Shown: piece after piece, positions 17,144 through 26,433 of the stretch
Position numbering within the stretch: the stretch's first letter is position 1
Layout: each line of letters opens with the position of its first letter
Source of the DNA: JAKPQE01 sp041397845
GTDB lineage: Bacteria > Pseudomonadota > Alphaproteobacteria > Rhizobiales > JAKPQE01
Reading direction: 5' to 3'
DNA length: 64,000 nt
Assembly: GCA_041397845.1 (NCBI GenBank)
Contig: JAWKVW010000002.1
Location: forward strand, 1 to 64,000
Notes under the pieces: generated by a model
What the model was told of the DNA's origin: nothing
Databases searched by the model: none
The model's input: only the letters and a program-made list of their open reading frames with translations
Made by a program: the position numbers and the translations under genes

Positions 17144-18241
17144 TCAGACGTTGAACTTGAACAGCATGACGTCGCCGTCGGCAACGACGTATTCCTTGCC
17201 TTCGTCGCGGGCCTTGCCGGCATCCTTGGCGGGCTGCTCGCCGCCGAGCGAGACGTAGTCGTCGAAGGCGATGGTCTGGGCGCGGATGAAGCCCTTTTCG
17301 AAGTCGGTATGGATGACGCCGGCGGCCTGGGGCGCCTTGGCGCCCTTGCGGACGGTCCAGGCGCGGGCCTCCTTGGGGCCGACCGTGAAGAAGGTGATGA
17401 GACCGAGGAGGTCGTAGCCGGCGCGGATGAGGCGGTCGAGGCCGGGCTCGTGCAGGCCCATGGCCTCGAGGAATTCCAGTTCCTCGGCGTCGGAAAGCTG
17501 GGCGACTTCCGCCTCGATCGCGGCCGAGATGACGACGCAGCCGGCGCCCTCGGCGGCGGCCTTTGCCTCGACGGCGCGGGAATATTCGTTGCCGTCGACG
17601 GCGTCGGCCTCGGCGACGTTGCAGACGTAGAGCACCGGCTTCGAGGTCAGCAGGTTGAGAGCCTTGAAGTCCTTCTTCTGCTCCTCGGAGATCTCCAGCA
17701 TGCGGGCCGGCTTGCCGTTGCGCAGCAGGTCGAGGGCGCCGTTCATCAGGTCGGCCTGGGCCTTGGCTTCCTTGTCGCCCTGCTTGGCGCGCTTGTCGAT
17801 CTGGACGACGCGGCGCTCGAGGCTGTCGAGGTCGGCGAGCATCAGCTCGGTCTCGACGGTATCGGCGTCGGCGACCGGGTCGATGCGGCCCTCGACATGG
17901 GTGATGTCCTCGTCGACGAAGCAGCGCAGCACGTGGGCGATGGCGTCGACCTCGCGGATGTTGGCGAGGAACTGGTTGCCAAGGCCTTCGCCCCTGGAGG
18001 CGCCGCGCACGAGGCCGGCGATGTCGACGAAGCCGAGGCGGGTCGGCACGGTCTGGGCCGACTTCGAAATCCTGGCGAGCTGGTCGAGGCGCGGATCGGG
18101 AACGGCGACCTCGCCGGTGTTCGGCTCGATGGTGCAGAACGGGTAGTTGGCGGCCTGGGCCGCGGCGGTGCGGGTCAGCGCGTTGAAAAGGGTCGACTTG
18201 CCGACGTTCGGCAGGCCGACGATGCCGCATTTGAAGCCCAT
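17144..18241 (-). CDS. ychF: Redox-responsive ATPase YchF / OLA1
   Basis: A 365-residue Obg-family ATPase. It begins MGFKCGIVGLPNVGKST with the P-loop, then NYPFCTIEPNTGEV, LGFVDIAGLVRGASRGEGLGNQFL and a base-recognition motif CNVAE in place of NKxD, the change that gives this family ATP preference. The TGS domain is C-terminal (ITFFTVGPKEARAWTV to the end). It binds ribosomes and influences translation and oxidative stress. The gene follows pth and rplY on the same strand, the usual order. Confidence 0.97.
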   Translation of the reverse strand: MGFKCGIVGLPNVGKSTLFNALTRTAAAQAANYPFCTIEPNTGEVAVPDPRLDQLARISKSAQTVPTRLGFVDIAGLVRGASRGEGLGNQFLANIREVDAIAHVLRCFVDEDITHVEGRIDPVADADTVETELMLADLDSLERRVVQIDKRAKQGDKEAKAQADLMNGALDLLRNGKPARMLEISEEQKKDFKALNLLTSKPVLYVCNVAEADAVDGNEYSRAVEAKAAAEGAGCVVISAAIEAEVAQLSDAEELEFLEAMGLHEPGLDRLIRAGYDLLGLITFFTVGPKEARAWTVRKGAKAPQAAGVIHTDFEKGFIRAQTIAFDDYVSLGGEQPAKDAGKARDEGKEYVVADGDVMLFKFNV

Positions 18242-18299
18242 CTTGTCGTTCCTTCAGGTTGTCGCGGCGGCGCGTTCGTTCGCGGCCAGCCGCTCCTTG

Positions 18300-19022
18300 C
18301 TATTTGTCGATCAGCCGCTTCAGCGCGGCAAAGGGGTTGGTGGACGGGGTGTCCGCAGAGGTGCCGACGGCGGGCGCGGCGGCGTTCTCCGGCTTTGCGG
18401 CGCCATCGGTGTCCGGCTGCTTCTTCGCCTTGCGCCGCTCGGCCTTCTCGCTCTCGGGATTGAGGAAGAGATGGACCTTGTTGGCGAAGGTCTGGTCCTT
18501 GCCCTCGGCGAGGAGAGGGCTTTCGGCGGCGATGGCGTCGAGCAACGGCACCAGCCAGTCGTCGTCGGCCCGGGCGAAGTCATGCAGGACGTAGTTGTGC
18601 ACGAGCTCCTTGCGGCCCGGATGGCCGATGCCGAGGCGCACCCGGCGATAGGCATCGCCGATATGGGCGCTGATGGAGCGCAGGCCGTTGTGGCCGCCAT
18701 GGCCGCCACCGGCCTTCAGGCGCAGCTTGCCGGGGGGCAGATCGAGCTCGTCGTGAAAGACGACGATATCGGCCGGCGACAGCTTGAAAAAGCGCATCGC
18801 TTCCCCGACCGACTGGCCGCTCTCGTTCATGTAGGTGCCGGGTTTCAGCAGCATGACCTTCTCGCCGGCGAGGGTGCCGTCGGAGGTCTCCCCCAAAAAG
18901 CGCGACCGCCACGGCTGAAAGCCGTGGCGGCGCTGAATGGCATCGACTGCCATGAAGCCGATATTGTGCCGGTTGGCCGCATAGCGGCCGCCGGGATTGC
19001 CGAGACCAACGAGAACAAGCAT
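18300..19022 (-). CDS. pth: Peptidyl-tRNA hydrolase with C-terminal extension
   Basis: A 240-residue enzyme that frees tRNA from peptidyl-tRNA dropped by ribosomes. It shows VGLGNPGGRYAANRHNIGF with the catalytic His, KPGTYMNESG, HDELDLPPGKLRLK and GGHGGHNGLRSI. The usual enzyme is about 195 residues; here a charged, Ala/Pro-rich tail of about 45 residues (from KAERRKAKKQ) is added, as in other Hyphomicrobiales. A GGAAGAAG site precedes ATG 19022. It lies 35 bases after rplY. Confidence 0.96.
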   Translation of the reverse strand: MLVLVGLGNPGGRYAANRHNIGFMAVDAIQRRHGFQPWRSRFLGETSDGTLAGEKVMLLKPGTYMNESGQSVGEAMRFFKLSPADIVVFHDELDLPPGKLRLKAGGGHGGHNGLRSISAHIGDAYRRVRLGIGHPGRKELVHNYVLHDFARADDDWLVPLLDAIAAESPLLAEGKDQTFANKVHLFLNPESEKAERRKAKKQPDTDGAAKPENAAAPAVGTSADTPSTNPFAALKRLIDK

Positions 19023-19057
19023 CGCTTCTTCCGTTCGGGCCGACGGCGGGCGGAGGA

Positions 19058-19702
19058 TCAGTCCTCCTTGCCACCCACCAGCGGCACTTCGCCTGCCTCG
19101 ACATCATCATCGTGGCCGCGGGCATCCTCGCGCGCACCGGCCGAGGAGGCGATGGTGGCGACGGTGAAGTCACGGTCGGTGATGGCCGGGGTCACGCCAT
19201 CCGGCAGCTTGATCGTGGAGATATGGATCGAATCGCCGATATCGGTGCCGGTGAGATCGCAGGTGATGAACTCCGGGATCGCATCGACCGGGCACTCAAG
19301 CTCGACCTCGTGGCGAACGATGTTCAGCACGCCACCGCGCTTCAGGCCCGGGGAGCCGGCTTCGTTGACGAAGTGCACCGGCACTCCGACAGTCAGCTTG
19401 GCGCCTTCGGCGATGCGCAGGAAATCGACGTGGATGAGGAAGTCGCGGACCGGATCGAGCTGGTAATCGCGCGGGATGACGCGATGCTTCTCGCCATCGA
19501 CGTCGATCGTGCAGACCGTCGTCAGGAAGCCGCCGGCATGCAGGCGCATGAAGGCTTCCTTGTAGGAGAGAGAGATCGGCAGGGGGGCTTTCTTGTCGCC
19601 GTAGATGACGGCCGGGATAAGGCCTTCACGACGCGCAGTACGGGCGGCCCCCTTGCCCACCCGCGTACGCGCGGTAGCCTTCAGCTCATAGGTCGCGCTC
19701 AT
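19058..19702 (-). CDS. rplY: 50S ribosomal protein L25, Ctc type
   Basis: 214 residues. An N-terminal 5S rRNA-binding L25 domain (MSATYELKATARTRVGKG, GLIPAVIYG) is followed by the C-terminal TL5/Ctc domain (VPVHFVNEAGSPGLKRGG, LECPVDAIPEFITCDL) and an acidic tail (DARGHDDDVEAGE). ATG 19702 follows AAAGGAGAA. It is the first gene of the rplY-pth-ychF group. Confidence 0.96.
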   Translation of the reverse strand: MSATYELKATARTRVGKGAARTARREGLIPAVIYGDKKAPLPISLSYKEAFMRLHAGGFLTTVCTIDVDGEKHRVIPRDYQLDPVRDFLIHVDFLRIAEGAKLTVGVPVHFVNEAGSPGLKRGGVLNIVRHEVELECPVDAIPEFITCDLTGTDIGDSIHISTIKLPDGVTPAITDRDFTVATIASSAGAREDARGHDDDVEAGEVPLVGGKED

Positions 19703-19913
19703 AGACTTCTCCTTTAGAAACGCGAAAAAGGGCCGCAAAGGGCCCGATGCATCCCCTCCAGGGGTGTGGATGCGGATGGCGGGCTTATAGAGGATGCGCG
19801 CCGCATTGGCAATCAGCCATGCACAGGCCGCTGGCGAGCACCCGAGACATATTCCTGAATCACGATATGATGGGGCGATCAGTCCGGGAGGCGAGACGAA
19901 AGAGGTAACAGCC

Positions 19914-20873
19914 ATGTCTCAGAAAGAGAGGGTACGGGCGGGGCTCGCGGTGAGCCTTGCGGCGCTTCTGGCGCTTGCGGCGGTGCCGCCGGCGTTCGCG
20001 GCGGAAGATGCGGCAGGGGGCAACGCCCCGGCTGCGGTAGCGCCGGCGGAAGACACGGCGGCGCCGGCGGAAGCCGTGCCTGTGCCGGAGGAAAAAGTGC
20101 CGGCGAGCGTCACGCACCAGATGTATCTCGACATGAAGCTCGGCAAGCTCGACATCCACGGCAACAATGCCGTCGTCGATGCGCTGGTGCTGCAGCGGGA
20201 CATTCCGATCCGCTACGACTACATCGCGACGCTGATGCGCACGCCGAACGCCTTTGGCGAGGGGCCGGCCTGCGTCGTCTGTCACGGCTCGAACGAGGCG
20301 GACAAGAGCTATCGCGGCCTCGACCTGTCGAGCTGCGAGGGCATCCTGCGCGGCGCGACGGAAGAACCGCAGCGGCCGGTGATCGTTTCCGGCCAGCCGG
20401 ACAAGAGCCTCATCGTCAAGATGCTGCGCAACAACCGCATGCCGCTCGGCGTGTCGTTCTTCGAGCCGGTGCAGTCGGACAGCATCGACAAGGTGCGCAA
20501 CTGGATCGAGACGGGCGCGAAGGACGACGAGAACTTCCAGACCAACGTGCTGCCGCTCTTTGCCGATCCGGCGGCGTTCAGCGGCGGCATCCAGTGCACC
20601 GAATGCCACAAGTCGTTCCGCGATCCGCCGAGCTTCAACGAGGTCAACCTGACGAGCCACGAATCGATCATGACCGGCGCCTTTTCCAAGACCCGCAAGA
20701 AAGAGGGACTGCCGGGCATTCCGATCGTCGTGCCGTTCGACGCCGAGAACAGCCCGCTGTTCCAGCGCCTGACGATGAACCGCATGCCGCCGGGCGTCGA
20801 TCCGGGCGTGCCGGTGCATGCCAACACGCTGCTGCTCGCCCGCTGGATCGAGCAGGGAGCCTGGTGCAAGTAA
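19914..20873 (+). CDS. Dihaem c-type cytochrome, electron carrier of a molybdenum oxidoreductase
   Basis: A 319-residue exported protein: signal peptide (about 1-30, ending VPPAFAAED), an Ala/Pro-rich linker, then two CxxCH haem motifs (CVVCH near 125, CTECH near 230). Conserved-looking NNRMPLGVSF and MNRMPPGVDP each carry a candidate Met ligand. The start at ATG 19914 has AGAGG upstream. The genes for the 2Fe-2S and Mo subunits of an isoquinoline/aldehyde-type oxidoreductase follow at once. This cytochrome probably takes their electrons in the periplasm and hands them to an oxidase or cytochrome pool. Confidence 0.87.
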   Translation: MSQKERVRAGLAVSLAALLALAAVPPAFAAEDAAGGNAPAAVAPAEDTAAPAEAVPVPEEKVPASVTHQMYLDMKLGKLDIHGNNAVVDALVLQRDIPIRYDYIATLMRTPNAFGEGPACVVCHGSNEADKSYRGLDLSSCEGILRGATEEPQRPVIVSGQPDKSLIVKMLRNNRMPLGVSFFEPVQSDSIDKVRNWIETGAKDDENFQTNVLPLFADPAAFSGGIQCTECHKSFRDPPSFNEVNLTSHESIMTGAFSKTRKKEGLPGIPIVVPFDAENSPLFQRLTMNRMPPGVDPGVPVHANTLLLARWIEQGAWCK

Positions 20874-21018
20874 GGACGGGTGAGACGCATCATCCCGGAC
20901 GCCGGCTAATCACGAAGACGTGAGCCAGCGGGCGTTCGGGGGCGCAATTCCCTTGCGGCGCGCCTATGTTTGGCGCGGCAGGATTCGCCGTGCGCGGCGA
21001 GACGGCGAGGGATACGGA

Positions 21019-21516
21019 ATGATTTCACTGACGATCAACGGCGTGCGGCACGACCTCGATGTCGAGGGCGAGATGCCGCTGCTCTGGGCGCTGCGCGACG
21101 AGCTGGGGCTCACCGGCACGAAGTTCGGCTGCGGCGTCGGGGCCTGCGGCGCGTGCACGGTGCTGGTCGACGGCGAGGCGATGCGGGCGTGCTCGACGCC
21201 GCTCGAGGCGATCGCCGGGGCGACGGTGACGACGATCGAGGGGCTGGCGCCGGGCGGCGTGCTATCGGCAGTGCAGGAGGCCTGGATCGCCGAACAGGTG
21301 CCGCAATGCGGCTATTGCCAGCCGGGCTTCATCGTTGCGGCGAGCCGGCTTCTTTCCGGGAACCCGAGCCCGAGCGACGCCGACATCGACGCGGCGATCG
21401 ACAACATCTGCCGCTGCGGCACCTATGACCGGATCCGGCGGGCGATCCACCGGGCAGCGGCCGCGCTTGGCGGTGCGCCGGCGGCGAATGGTGCAAACGG
21501 GGAGGCGGGGCGATGA
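21019..21516 (+). CDS. (2Fe-2S) subunit of a xanthine oxidase-family oxidoreductase
   Basis: A 165-residue subunit with two 2Fe-2S clusters. The plant-type ferredoxin cluster has CGVGACGACTVLVDG plus a C in MRACSTP. The second cluster has CGYCQPGF and CRCGTY. The start is ATG 21019 (MISLTINGVRHDLD). It passes electrons from the Mo centre to the partner cytochrome. Its stop overlaps the start of the large subunit by 4 bases (ATGA). IorA of isoquinoline 1-oxidoreductase and the small subunits of membrane aldehyde dehydrogenases belong here. Confidence 0.95.
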   Translation: MISLTINGVRHDLDVEGEMPLLWALRDELGLTGTKFGCGVGACGACTVLVDGEAMRACSTPLEAIAGATVTTIEGLAPGGVLSAVQEAWIAEQVPQCGYCQPGFIVAASRLLSGNPSPSDADIDAAIDNICRCGTYDRIRRAIHRAAAALGGAPAANGANGEAGR

Positions 21517-23774
21517 CCGGCAAGGCTTCCCTGACGCGGCGCGTCTTCCTCATTGGCGGCGGTGTGCTCGGCGGTGTCGCGCTGACCGGGCTCGGCGTCG
21601 GCGTCGGCTATCTGGCGCTCGTTGACGTCAACGGGCAGGGCGCCAAGGTGCTCGATGACCGTTCGGTCAACCTGACGGCCTGGATCAACATTGCGCCGGA
21701 CAACACGATCACGATCTACGTGCCGTTCCTCGAAATGGGGCAGGGGACGCATACCGGTCTCGCCCAGCTTGTCGGCGAGGAACTGGGGCTCGACCTTGCC
21801 GCCGGCAATGTGCGCGTGGTGCATCCGAGCGAGGACCTTGCCGCCTTCGCCAACTGGACGATGATGCTGGACGAGCGGCCGGAGCAGGCGAGCGGGCCGC
21901 TCGCCTGGGTCGGCAAGCGGGTTATCGGTGCGCTTGGCGCGGTTGCGACGGGTGGTTCGACCGCAATGGTCGGCAACTGGACGCTGATGCGGGAGGCCGG
22001 CGCCGTCGCCCGCGAGATGCTGAAGGCGGCCGCCGCCGCCGAGCTTGGCATTCATCCCGACCACCTGATGCTCGGCTATGCCGGCTTCGGCACCGCCGAC
22101 GGCCGGGAGGTGAAATTCGGCGAGATCGCCGAGAAGGCGGCGCGGCTGTCGCCGCCCTCGTCGGTGGTGCTGAAATCGCCGGCCGAATTCGAGCTCATCG
22201 GCAAGCCGATCGCGCGGGTCGATGTGCCGGCGAAGGTGCGCGGCTCGGCGGTGTTCGGTCTCGACGTGCGGCCGGAGGGCCTGCTCTTTGCAGCGCTGCG
22301 CCTTTCGCCGAAGCTTGGCGGCAAGGTCGCAAGCGTTGGCGAGGGCGACGTGCGCGGCCGGCGCGGCGTCGTCGACATCGTGCGCATGGAGGACGCGGTC
22401 GCCGTCATTGCCGACAATTCCTGGCGGGCTCGGCAGGCGGTCGAGGCGCTGGACGTCGCCTGGAGCGATCCGGCCATCACCCTCGACAGCGCTGCGATCG
22501 TCGCCGACCTCGAGGCGAGCCTGAAGGCGAAGGCGTTCACGCGCGAGGAAAAGGAAGGCGATTTCAGGCGGGCGGTCGAGAAATCGATGGCGACCGTGAC
22601 GGCGCTCTACCGCACGCCGTTCCTTGCCCACGCAACGATGGAGCCGATGAACGCGACCATCCGCTGGGGCACCGACGACCGGGTCGAGGTCTGGGCGCCG
22701 ACGCAGTCGACGATGTTGTCGCGCTCGGCGGTCAAGAGCGTCGGGCCGGCCAGGGAGGTTGCAGTGCACGTCACCTTCGCCGGTGGCGGCTTCGGCCGGC
22801 GGGCCGAGACCGACTTCATCACCCATGCAGCGCGGGTTGCGCTGGCGGTGAAGGGGCGGCCGGTGCAGACCTTCTGGACGCGCGAAGAGGACATGCGGCA
22901 CGACACCTACCGGCCGGCATCAGTCGCCGCGATGGCGGCGGCGCTTGACGGCAAGGGTCAGATCGAGGGTCTTTCGGCAACGATCGCGGCGCCGTCGCTC
23001 TCCAGCTCCTACATGCCGCGCAATGTCGGCCCGTCGCCGAGCCCGGCGTCAGACCGGGTGACGATCGAGGGGCTGCAGACGCCGTACCTCGTGAAATCGC
23101 GGGTGGTCGCGGCGGTCGACAGCGCGAGCGACGTGCCGCTCGGCTTCTGGCGCTCGGTCGGCCATTCGCACAACGGCTTCTACATGGAGGCGTTCATCGA
23201 CGAATGCGCGGCGACTGCCGGCATCGATCCGATGGAATTCCGGCGCATGCATCTTGCGCCCGACAGCCGGCACGCGCGGGTTCTGGAGCGGCTCGCCAAG
23301 GTGTCGAACTGGACGGGCAGCGGCGGCAACGGGCATGGCCGGGGCATCGCGCTGCATGAGTCGTTCCGCTCGGTCGTCGGCGCGGTCGTCGACGTCACGG
23401 TTTCCGGCAACAGGCAGGTGCGGATCGAGAAGGTCGTGATCGCCGCCGACTGCGGGCGGATCGTCAATCCGCAGCTTGTCGAGGCGCAGATGCAGGGCGG
23501 CTTCCTCTTCGGCCTGACGGCGGCAGTGTTCGGCAAGATCGACATTGTCGGCAGCGAGGTCGTGCAGGGCAATTTTCCGGACTACGAGATGCTGCGGCTG
23601 GCAAGCGCGCCGGCTATAGAGGTCAGCCTCATCGACAGCGACGACCTGCCCGGCGGTGTCGGCGAACCGGGCACCCCACCGGCGGCGCCGGCGCTCGTCA
23701 ACGCGATTTTTGCGGCGACCGGCGAGCGGGTGCGGAGCCTGCCGGTGAGCGAGGCCGGCTTCCGCATCGGGTGA
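21513..23774 (+). CDS. Molybdopterin-binding large subunit, isoquinoline/aldehyde oxidoreductase type
   Basis: 753 residues. The N-terminus has a Tat signal (LTRRVFLIGGG then a hydrophobic stretch), which places the enzyme in the periplasm. Mo-cofactor contacts are seen in FLEMGQGTHTGLAQL, GGGFGRRAETDF, the RSVGHSHNGF region and GVGEPGTPPAAPALVNA, where the Glu is the family's catalytic residue. Substrate is not predictable: family members oxidise aldehydes or N-heterocycles such as isoquinoline. The gene is coupled to the 2Fe-2S subunit gene and follows a cytochrome c gene, so the three form one complex. The moaD and moaE genes elsewhere in the window serve its cofactor. Confidence 0.93.
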   Translation: MTGKASLTRRVFLIGGGVLGGVALTGLGVGVGYLALVDVNGQGAKVLDDRSVNLTAWINIAPDNTITIYVPFLEMGQGTHTGLAQLVGEELGLDLAAGNVRVVHPSEDLAAFANWTMMLDERPEQASGPLAWVGKRVIGALGAVATGGSTAMVGNWTLMREAGAVAREMLKAAAAAELGIHPDHLMLGYAGFGTADGREVKFGEIAEKAARLSPPSSVVLKSPAEFELIGKPIARVDVPAKVRGSAVFGLDVRPEGLLFAALRLSPKLGGKVASVGEGDVRGRRGVVDIVRMEDAVAVIADNSWRARQAVEALDVAWSDPAITLDSAAIVADLEASLKAKAFTREEKEGDFRRAVEKSMATVTALYRTPFLAHATMEPMNATIRWGTDDRVEVWAPTQSTMLSRSAVKSVGPAREVAVHVTFAGGGFGRRAETDFITHAARVALAVKGRPVQTFWTREEDMRHDTYRPASVAAMAAALDGKGQIEGLSATIAAPSLSSSYMPRNVGPSPSPASDRVTIEGLQTPYLVKSRVVAAVDSASDVPLGFWRSVGHSHNGFYMEAFIDECAATAGIDPMEFRRMHLAPDSRHARVLERLAKVSNWTGSGGNGHGRGIALHESFRSVVGAVVDVTVSGNRQVRIEKVVIAADCGRIVNPQLVEAQMQGGFLFGLTAAVFGKIDIVGSEVVQGNFPDYEMLRLASAPAIEVSLIDSDDLPGGVGEPGTPPAAPALVNAIFAATGERVRSLPVSEAGFRIG

Positions 23775-23796
23775 GCTGGCGGCCACACTTGCTTGG

Positions 23797-23869
23797 CCCC
23801 CTCCCAACCCTCCCCCGGCGGGGAGGGCTTGCTTGTTCCTGCCCCCTCCCAACCACACCCCAGGGAGGC
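23797..23869. repeat. GC-rich palindromic intergenic repeat, two units
   Basis: Two related units fill the gap between convergent genes. The first is CCCTCCCAACCCTCCCC then GGCGGGGAGGG; the second is CCCCTCCCAACCACACCCC then AGGGAGG. Each can form a hairpin. Similar CCTCTCCC/GGGAGAGG units occur at about 25740-25835 and 26670-26735, so this is a dispersed family of extragenic palindromes. Confidence 0.55.
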
Positions 23870-23888
23870 TCGGCTGCGGCGCTTGCTG

Positions 23889-24125
23889 CTATGCCTTGCT
23901 CGGCAGCAGGCAGGAGTGGGAGGCGGCGTTTGCGGCGTTGGTGCGGCCTTCCCACACCATTTCATGCAGGGCGAAGACGCCGGTCTGGATGGCCGGCTCG
24001 ATGAGGCCGATGCCGAGGGCGGCGGTGAAGTTGCCGGTCAGCAGGTATGCGACGGTCGTTGCGACGGCGACATGCACCGTGCCGTAGGAGATCGTCTTCA
24101 AGGTCAGGCGCTGCTTCCTCGTCAT
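23889..24125 (-). CDS. DUF2061 family small membrane protein
   Basis: 78 residues starting MTRKQRLTLKTISYGTVHV, with two short membrane segments (VAVATTVAYLLTG and ALGIGLIEPAIQTGVFALHE), the DUF2061 pattern. I use ATG 24125 because AAAGGACATCGAG precedes it; an ATG ten codons upstream lacks a ribosome site. Function unknown. It lies downstream of katA on the same strand. Confidence 0.82.
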   Translation of the reverse strand: MTRKQRLTLKTISYGTVHVAVATTVAYLLTGNFTAALGIGLIEPAIQTGVFALHEMVWEGRTNAANAASHSCLLPSKA

Positions 24126-24221
24126 CTCGATGTCCTTTCCGTTGCCTTTGCTCATTGAACCGGCGGGTGGCGGGTCTGGTTCCCCCCGACATTTCTGCCG
24201 GGAGGAACCGTGGGCGGCGTG

Positions 24222-25706
24222 TCAGGCGACCTTGCCCGGAGCGCTTTGGGCAAGGCGGCGGGCGACACCCTCGCCATAGGCGGGATCGGCGCGGCGGAAA
24301 TGCGCGATCTGCCGTTCCTGGATCGCAGCGGGCACGTCGGCCATGGCCGCGGCGATGTTGTCCATCAGGCGCTGCCGCTCGGGCTCGCCCATCAGGCGGA
24401 AGAGATCGCCCGCCTGAGAGAAGTCGTCGACGCCCTGACCGGCGAGCGGGTCGTAGCGGTCGGCCGCGCCGGTGATGGCGAGCGGCGGCGCCTTGACGCT
24501 CTCGTCGGGAACCGGACCGCCGAAGCTGTTCGGTTCGTAGTTCGGGCCGCCGCCATTGTTGCCGTCGAAGCGCATGGCGCCGTCGCGGTGGTAGGTGTGG
24601 ACCGGGCAGCGCGGCCGGTTGACCGGCAGGCTGTCATAGTTGGTGCCGATCCGGTGGCGGTGGGCGTCGGCATAGGAAAAGATGCGGAACTGCAGCATCT
24701 TGTCCGGGCTGTGGCCGATGCCGGGGACGACATTGGCGGGCGAGAAGCCGGACTGCTCGACCTCGGCGTGGTAGTTGTCCGGATTGCGGTTCAGCGCCAT
24801 GACGCCGACCTCGATCAGCGGGTAGTCGCCATGCGGCCAGACCTTGGTGAGGTCGAACGGGTCGTAGGGCACCTTCGCCGCGTCAGCCTCGGGCATGACC
24901 TGCACCATGACGCGCCACTTCGGATGATCGCCACGCTCGATGGCGTCGTAGAGATCACGCTGATGGCTCTCGCGGTCGGCGCCGACGATGCCGGCGGCTT
25001 CCGTGTCGGTCAGGGTCGCGTGGCCCTGCATGGTCTTGAAGTGGAACTTCACCCAGAACCGTTCGCCGCCTTCATTGATGAAGGAATAGGTGTGGCTGCC
25101 GTAGCCGTTCATGTGGCGATAGCTCTTCGGGATGCCGCGATCGGAGAAGAGGATCGTCACCTGGTGCAGGCTTTCCGGCCGGAGCGACCAGAAGTCCCAC
25201 ATGGCCGTGGTGTTGCGCAGGTTGGTGCGCGGGTCGCGCTTCTGGGTGTGGATGAAGTCCGGGAACTTGTAGGGATCGCGGATGAAGAAGACCGGGGTGT
25301 TGTTGCCAACGAGATCCCAGTTGCCCTCCTCGGTGTAGAACTTGACGGCGAAGCCGCGCACGTCGCGCTCGGCGTCAGCAGCGCCGCGCTCGCCGGCAAC
25401 GGTCGAGAAGCGCAGGAAGCACTCCGTCTCCTTGCCGATGCCGGCAAACAGCTTCGCCTTCGAATAGCGGGTGATGTCGCCGGTGACCTTGAAGGTGCCG
25501 TAGGCGGCCGAGCCCTTGGCGTGGACGACGCGCTCGGGCACGCGCTCGCGGTTGAAGTGGGCGTGCTTTTCGAACAACTGCCAGTCCTCGACCAGCAAGG
25601 GGCCGCGCGGGCCGGCGGTGAGGGCGCGATCATTGCTCGGCACGGGGATGCCGGCGGAGGTGGTCATGACGGGGCAGGCGGGTGTCGCGGGGCGTTCAGC
25701 AGACAT
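24222..25706 (-). CDS. katA: Monofunctional haem catalase
   Basis: A 494-residue small-subunit catalase that splits H2O2. It has RALTAGPRGPLLVEDW at the start, the distal His in RERVPERVVHAKG, RFSTVAGERGAADAERDVRGFAVKF, NNTPVFFIRDP, and the proximal haem Tyr in FRIFSYADAHRHRIG. The start is ATG 25706 (MSAERPATPACPVMTT). The dps gene lies 168 bases upstream on the same strand, with a palindromic repeat between them. oxyR is divergent from dps, so OxyR control is likely. Confidence 0.96.
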   Translation of the reverse strand: MSAERPATPACPVMTTSAGIPVPSNDRALTAGPRGPLLVEDWQLFEKHAHFNRERVPERVVHAKGSAAYGTFKVTGDITRYSKAKLFAGIGKETECFLRFSTVAGERGAADAERDVRGFAVKFYTEEGNWDLVGNNTPVFFIRDPYKFPDFIHTQKRDPRTNLRNTTAMWDFWSLRPESLHQVTILFSDRGIPKSYRHMNGYGSHTYSFINEGGERFWVKFHFKTMQGHATLTDTEAAGIVGADRESHQRDLYDAIERGDHPKWRVMVQVMPEADAAKVPYDPFDLTKVWPHGDYPLIEVGVMALNRNPDNYHAEVEQSGFSPANVVPGIGHSPDKMLQFRIFSYADAHRHRIGTNYDSLPVNRPRCPVHTYHRDGAMRFDGNNGGGPNYEPNSFGGPVPDESVKAPPLAITGAADRYDPLAGQGVDDFSQAGDLFRLMGEPERQRLMDNIAAAMADVPAAIQERQIAHFRRADPAYGEGVARRLAQSAPGKVA

Positions 25707-25739
25707 CTCGGTTCTCCAGAATGGCGTTGATTTCGTCTT

Positions 25740-25835
25740 GTTTTCCCTCCGCCCAAACCTCTCCCCGAAGGGAGAGGGCGTTTTGGGGAAGGCCGTTTCC
25801 CTCCAAGGCAGGGGAGGGGCGGGGCGGACACTTCC
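25740..25835. repeat. Palindromic intergenic repeat between dps and katA
   Basis: It contains CCTCTCCCCGAAGGGAGAGG (about 25761-25780) and further pyrimidine-rich/purine-rich units (TTCCCTCC, GGGGAGGGG). It resembles the units near 23.8 kb and 26.7 kb. Confidence 0.5.
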
Positions 25836-25873
25836 CCCGGGTGGCGGGCGGGGATTGCTTTCGAGGCGATGCC

Positions 25874-26347
25874 TCAGGCGATCATCGAGCGCAGCATCCA
25901 GGCGGTCTTCTCGTGGATCTGCATGCGCTGGGTCAGAAGGTCGGCGGTCGGCTCGTCGGCCGCGGCGTCGGCAAGGCGGAAGACCTCGCGGGCGGTGCGG
26001 ACCACGGTTTCCTGATCGTCGACGAGGGCGGCGATCATCTTTTCCGCCGACGGCACGCCGGTTTCTTCCCTGATCGCGGTCAGCGCGGCGAACTGGGCGT
26101 AGGAGCCCGGCGCCGCATGCCCGAGGGCGCGGATACGCTCGGCGATCTCGTCGACGGCCGTCGAAAGCTCGGTGTACTGCTGCTCGAACATCAGGTGCAG
26201 CGTGTTGAACATCGGGCCGGTGACGTTCCAGTGGAAGTTGTGGGTCTTCAGATAGAGGGTGTAGGTGTCGGCCAGGAGGCGGGAGAGACCTTCGGCGATG
26301 GCAGCCCGGTTTTCGGTCGAGATGCCGATGTTGATGGCGGTGTTCAT
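25874..26347 (-). CDS. dps: Dps, DNA-protecting mini-ferritin
   Basis: A 157-residue ferritin-like protein that forms a 12-mer, oxidises Fe(II) with H2O2 and shields DNA. Ferroxidase residues are visible in KTHNFHWNVTGPMF and VDEIAERIRALG. GGAGCGCC precedes ATG 26347. It is transcribed away from oxyR and towards katA, and has an AT-rich promoter region with a perfect inverted repeat upstream. Confidence 0.96.
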   Translation of the reverse strand: MNTAINIGISTENRAAIAEGLSRLLADTYTLYLKTHNFHWNVTGPMFNTLHLMFEQQYTELSTAVDEIAERIRALGHAAPGSYAQFAALTAIREETGVPSAEKMIAALVDDQETVVRTAREVFRLADAAADEPTADLLTQRMQIHEKTAWMLRSMIA

Positions 26348-26433
26348 TTGGCGCTCCTTTCGTCTCGTCGTGTTGACTTGAGAGGAAGGTAGCGAGCGGC
26401 AATAAATTAGTGAAATGAGTTATTTTTTATGTT

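Noticed and set aside
25707..26402. An N-terminal extension of the catalase through the dps region
   Set aside because: The in-frame sequence upstream of 25706 is an out-of-frame reading of dps; catalase homology begins at MSAERPATPACP.
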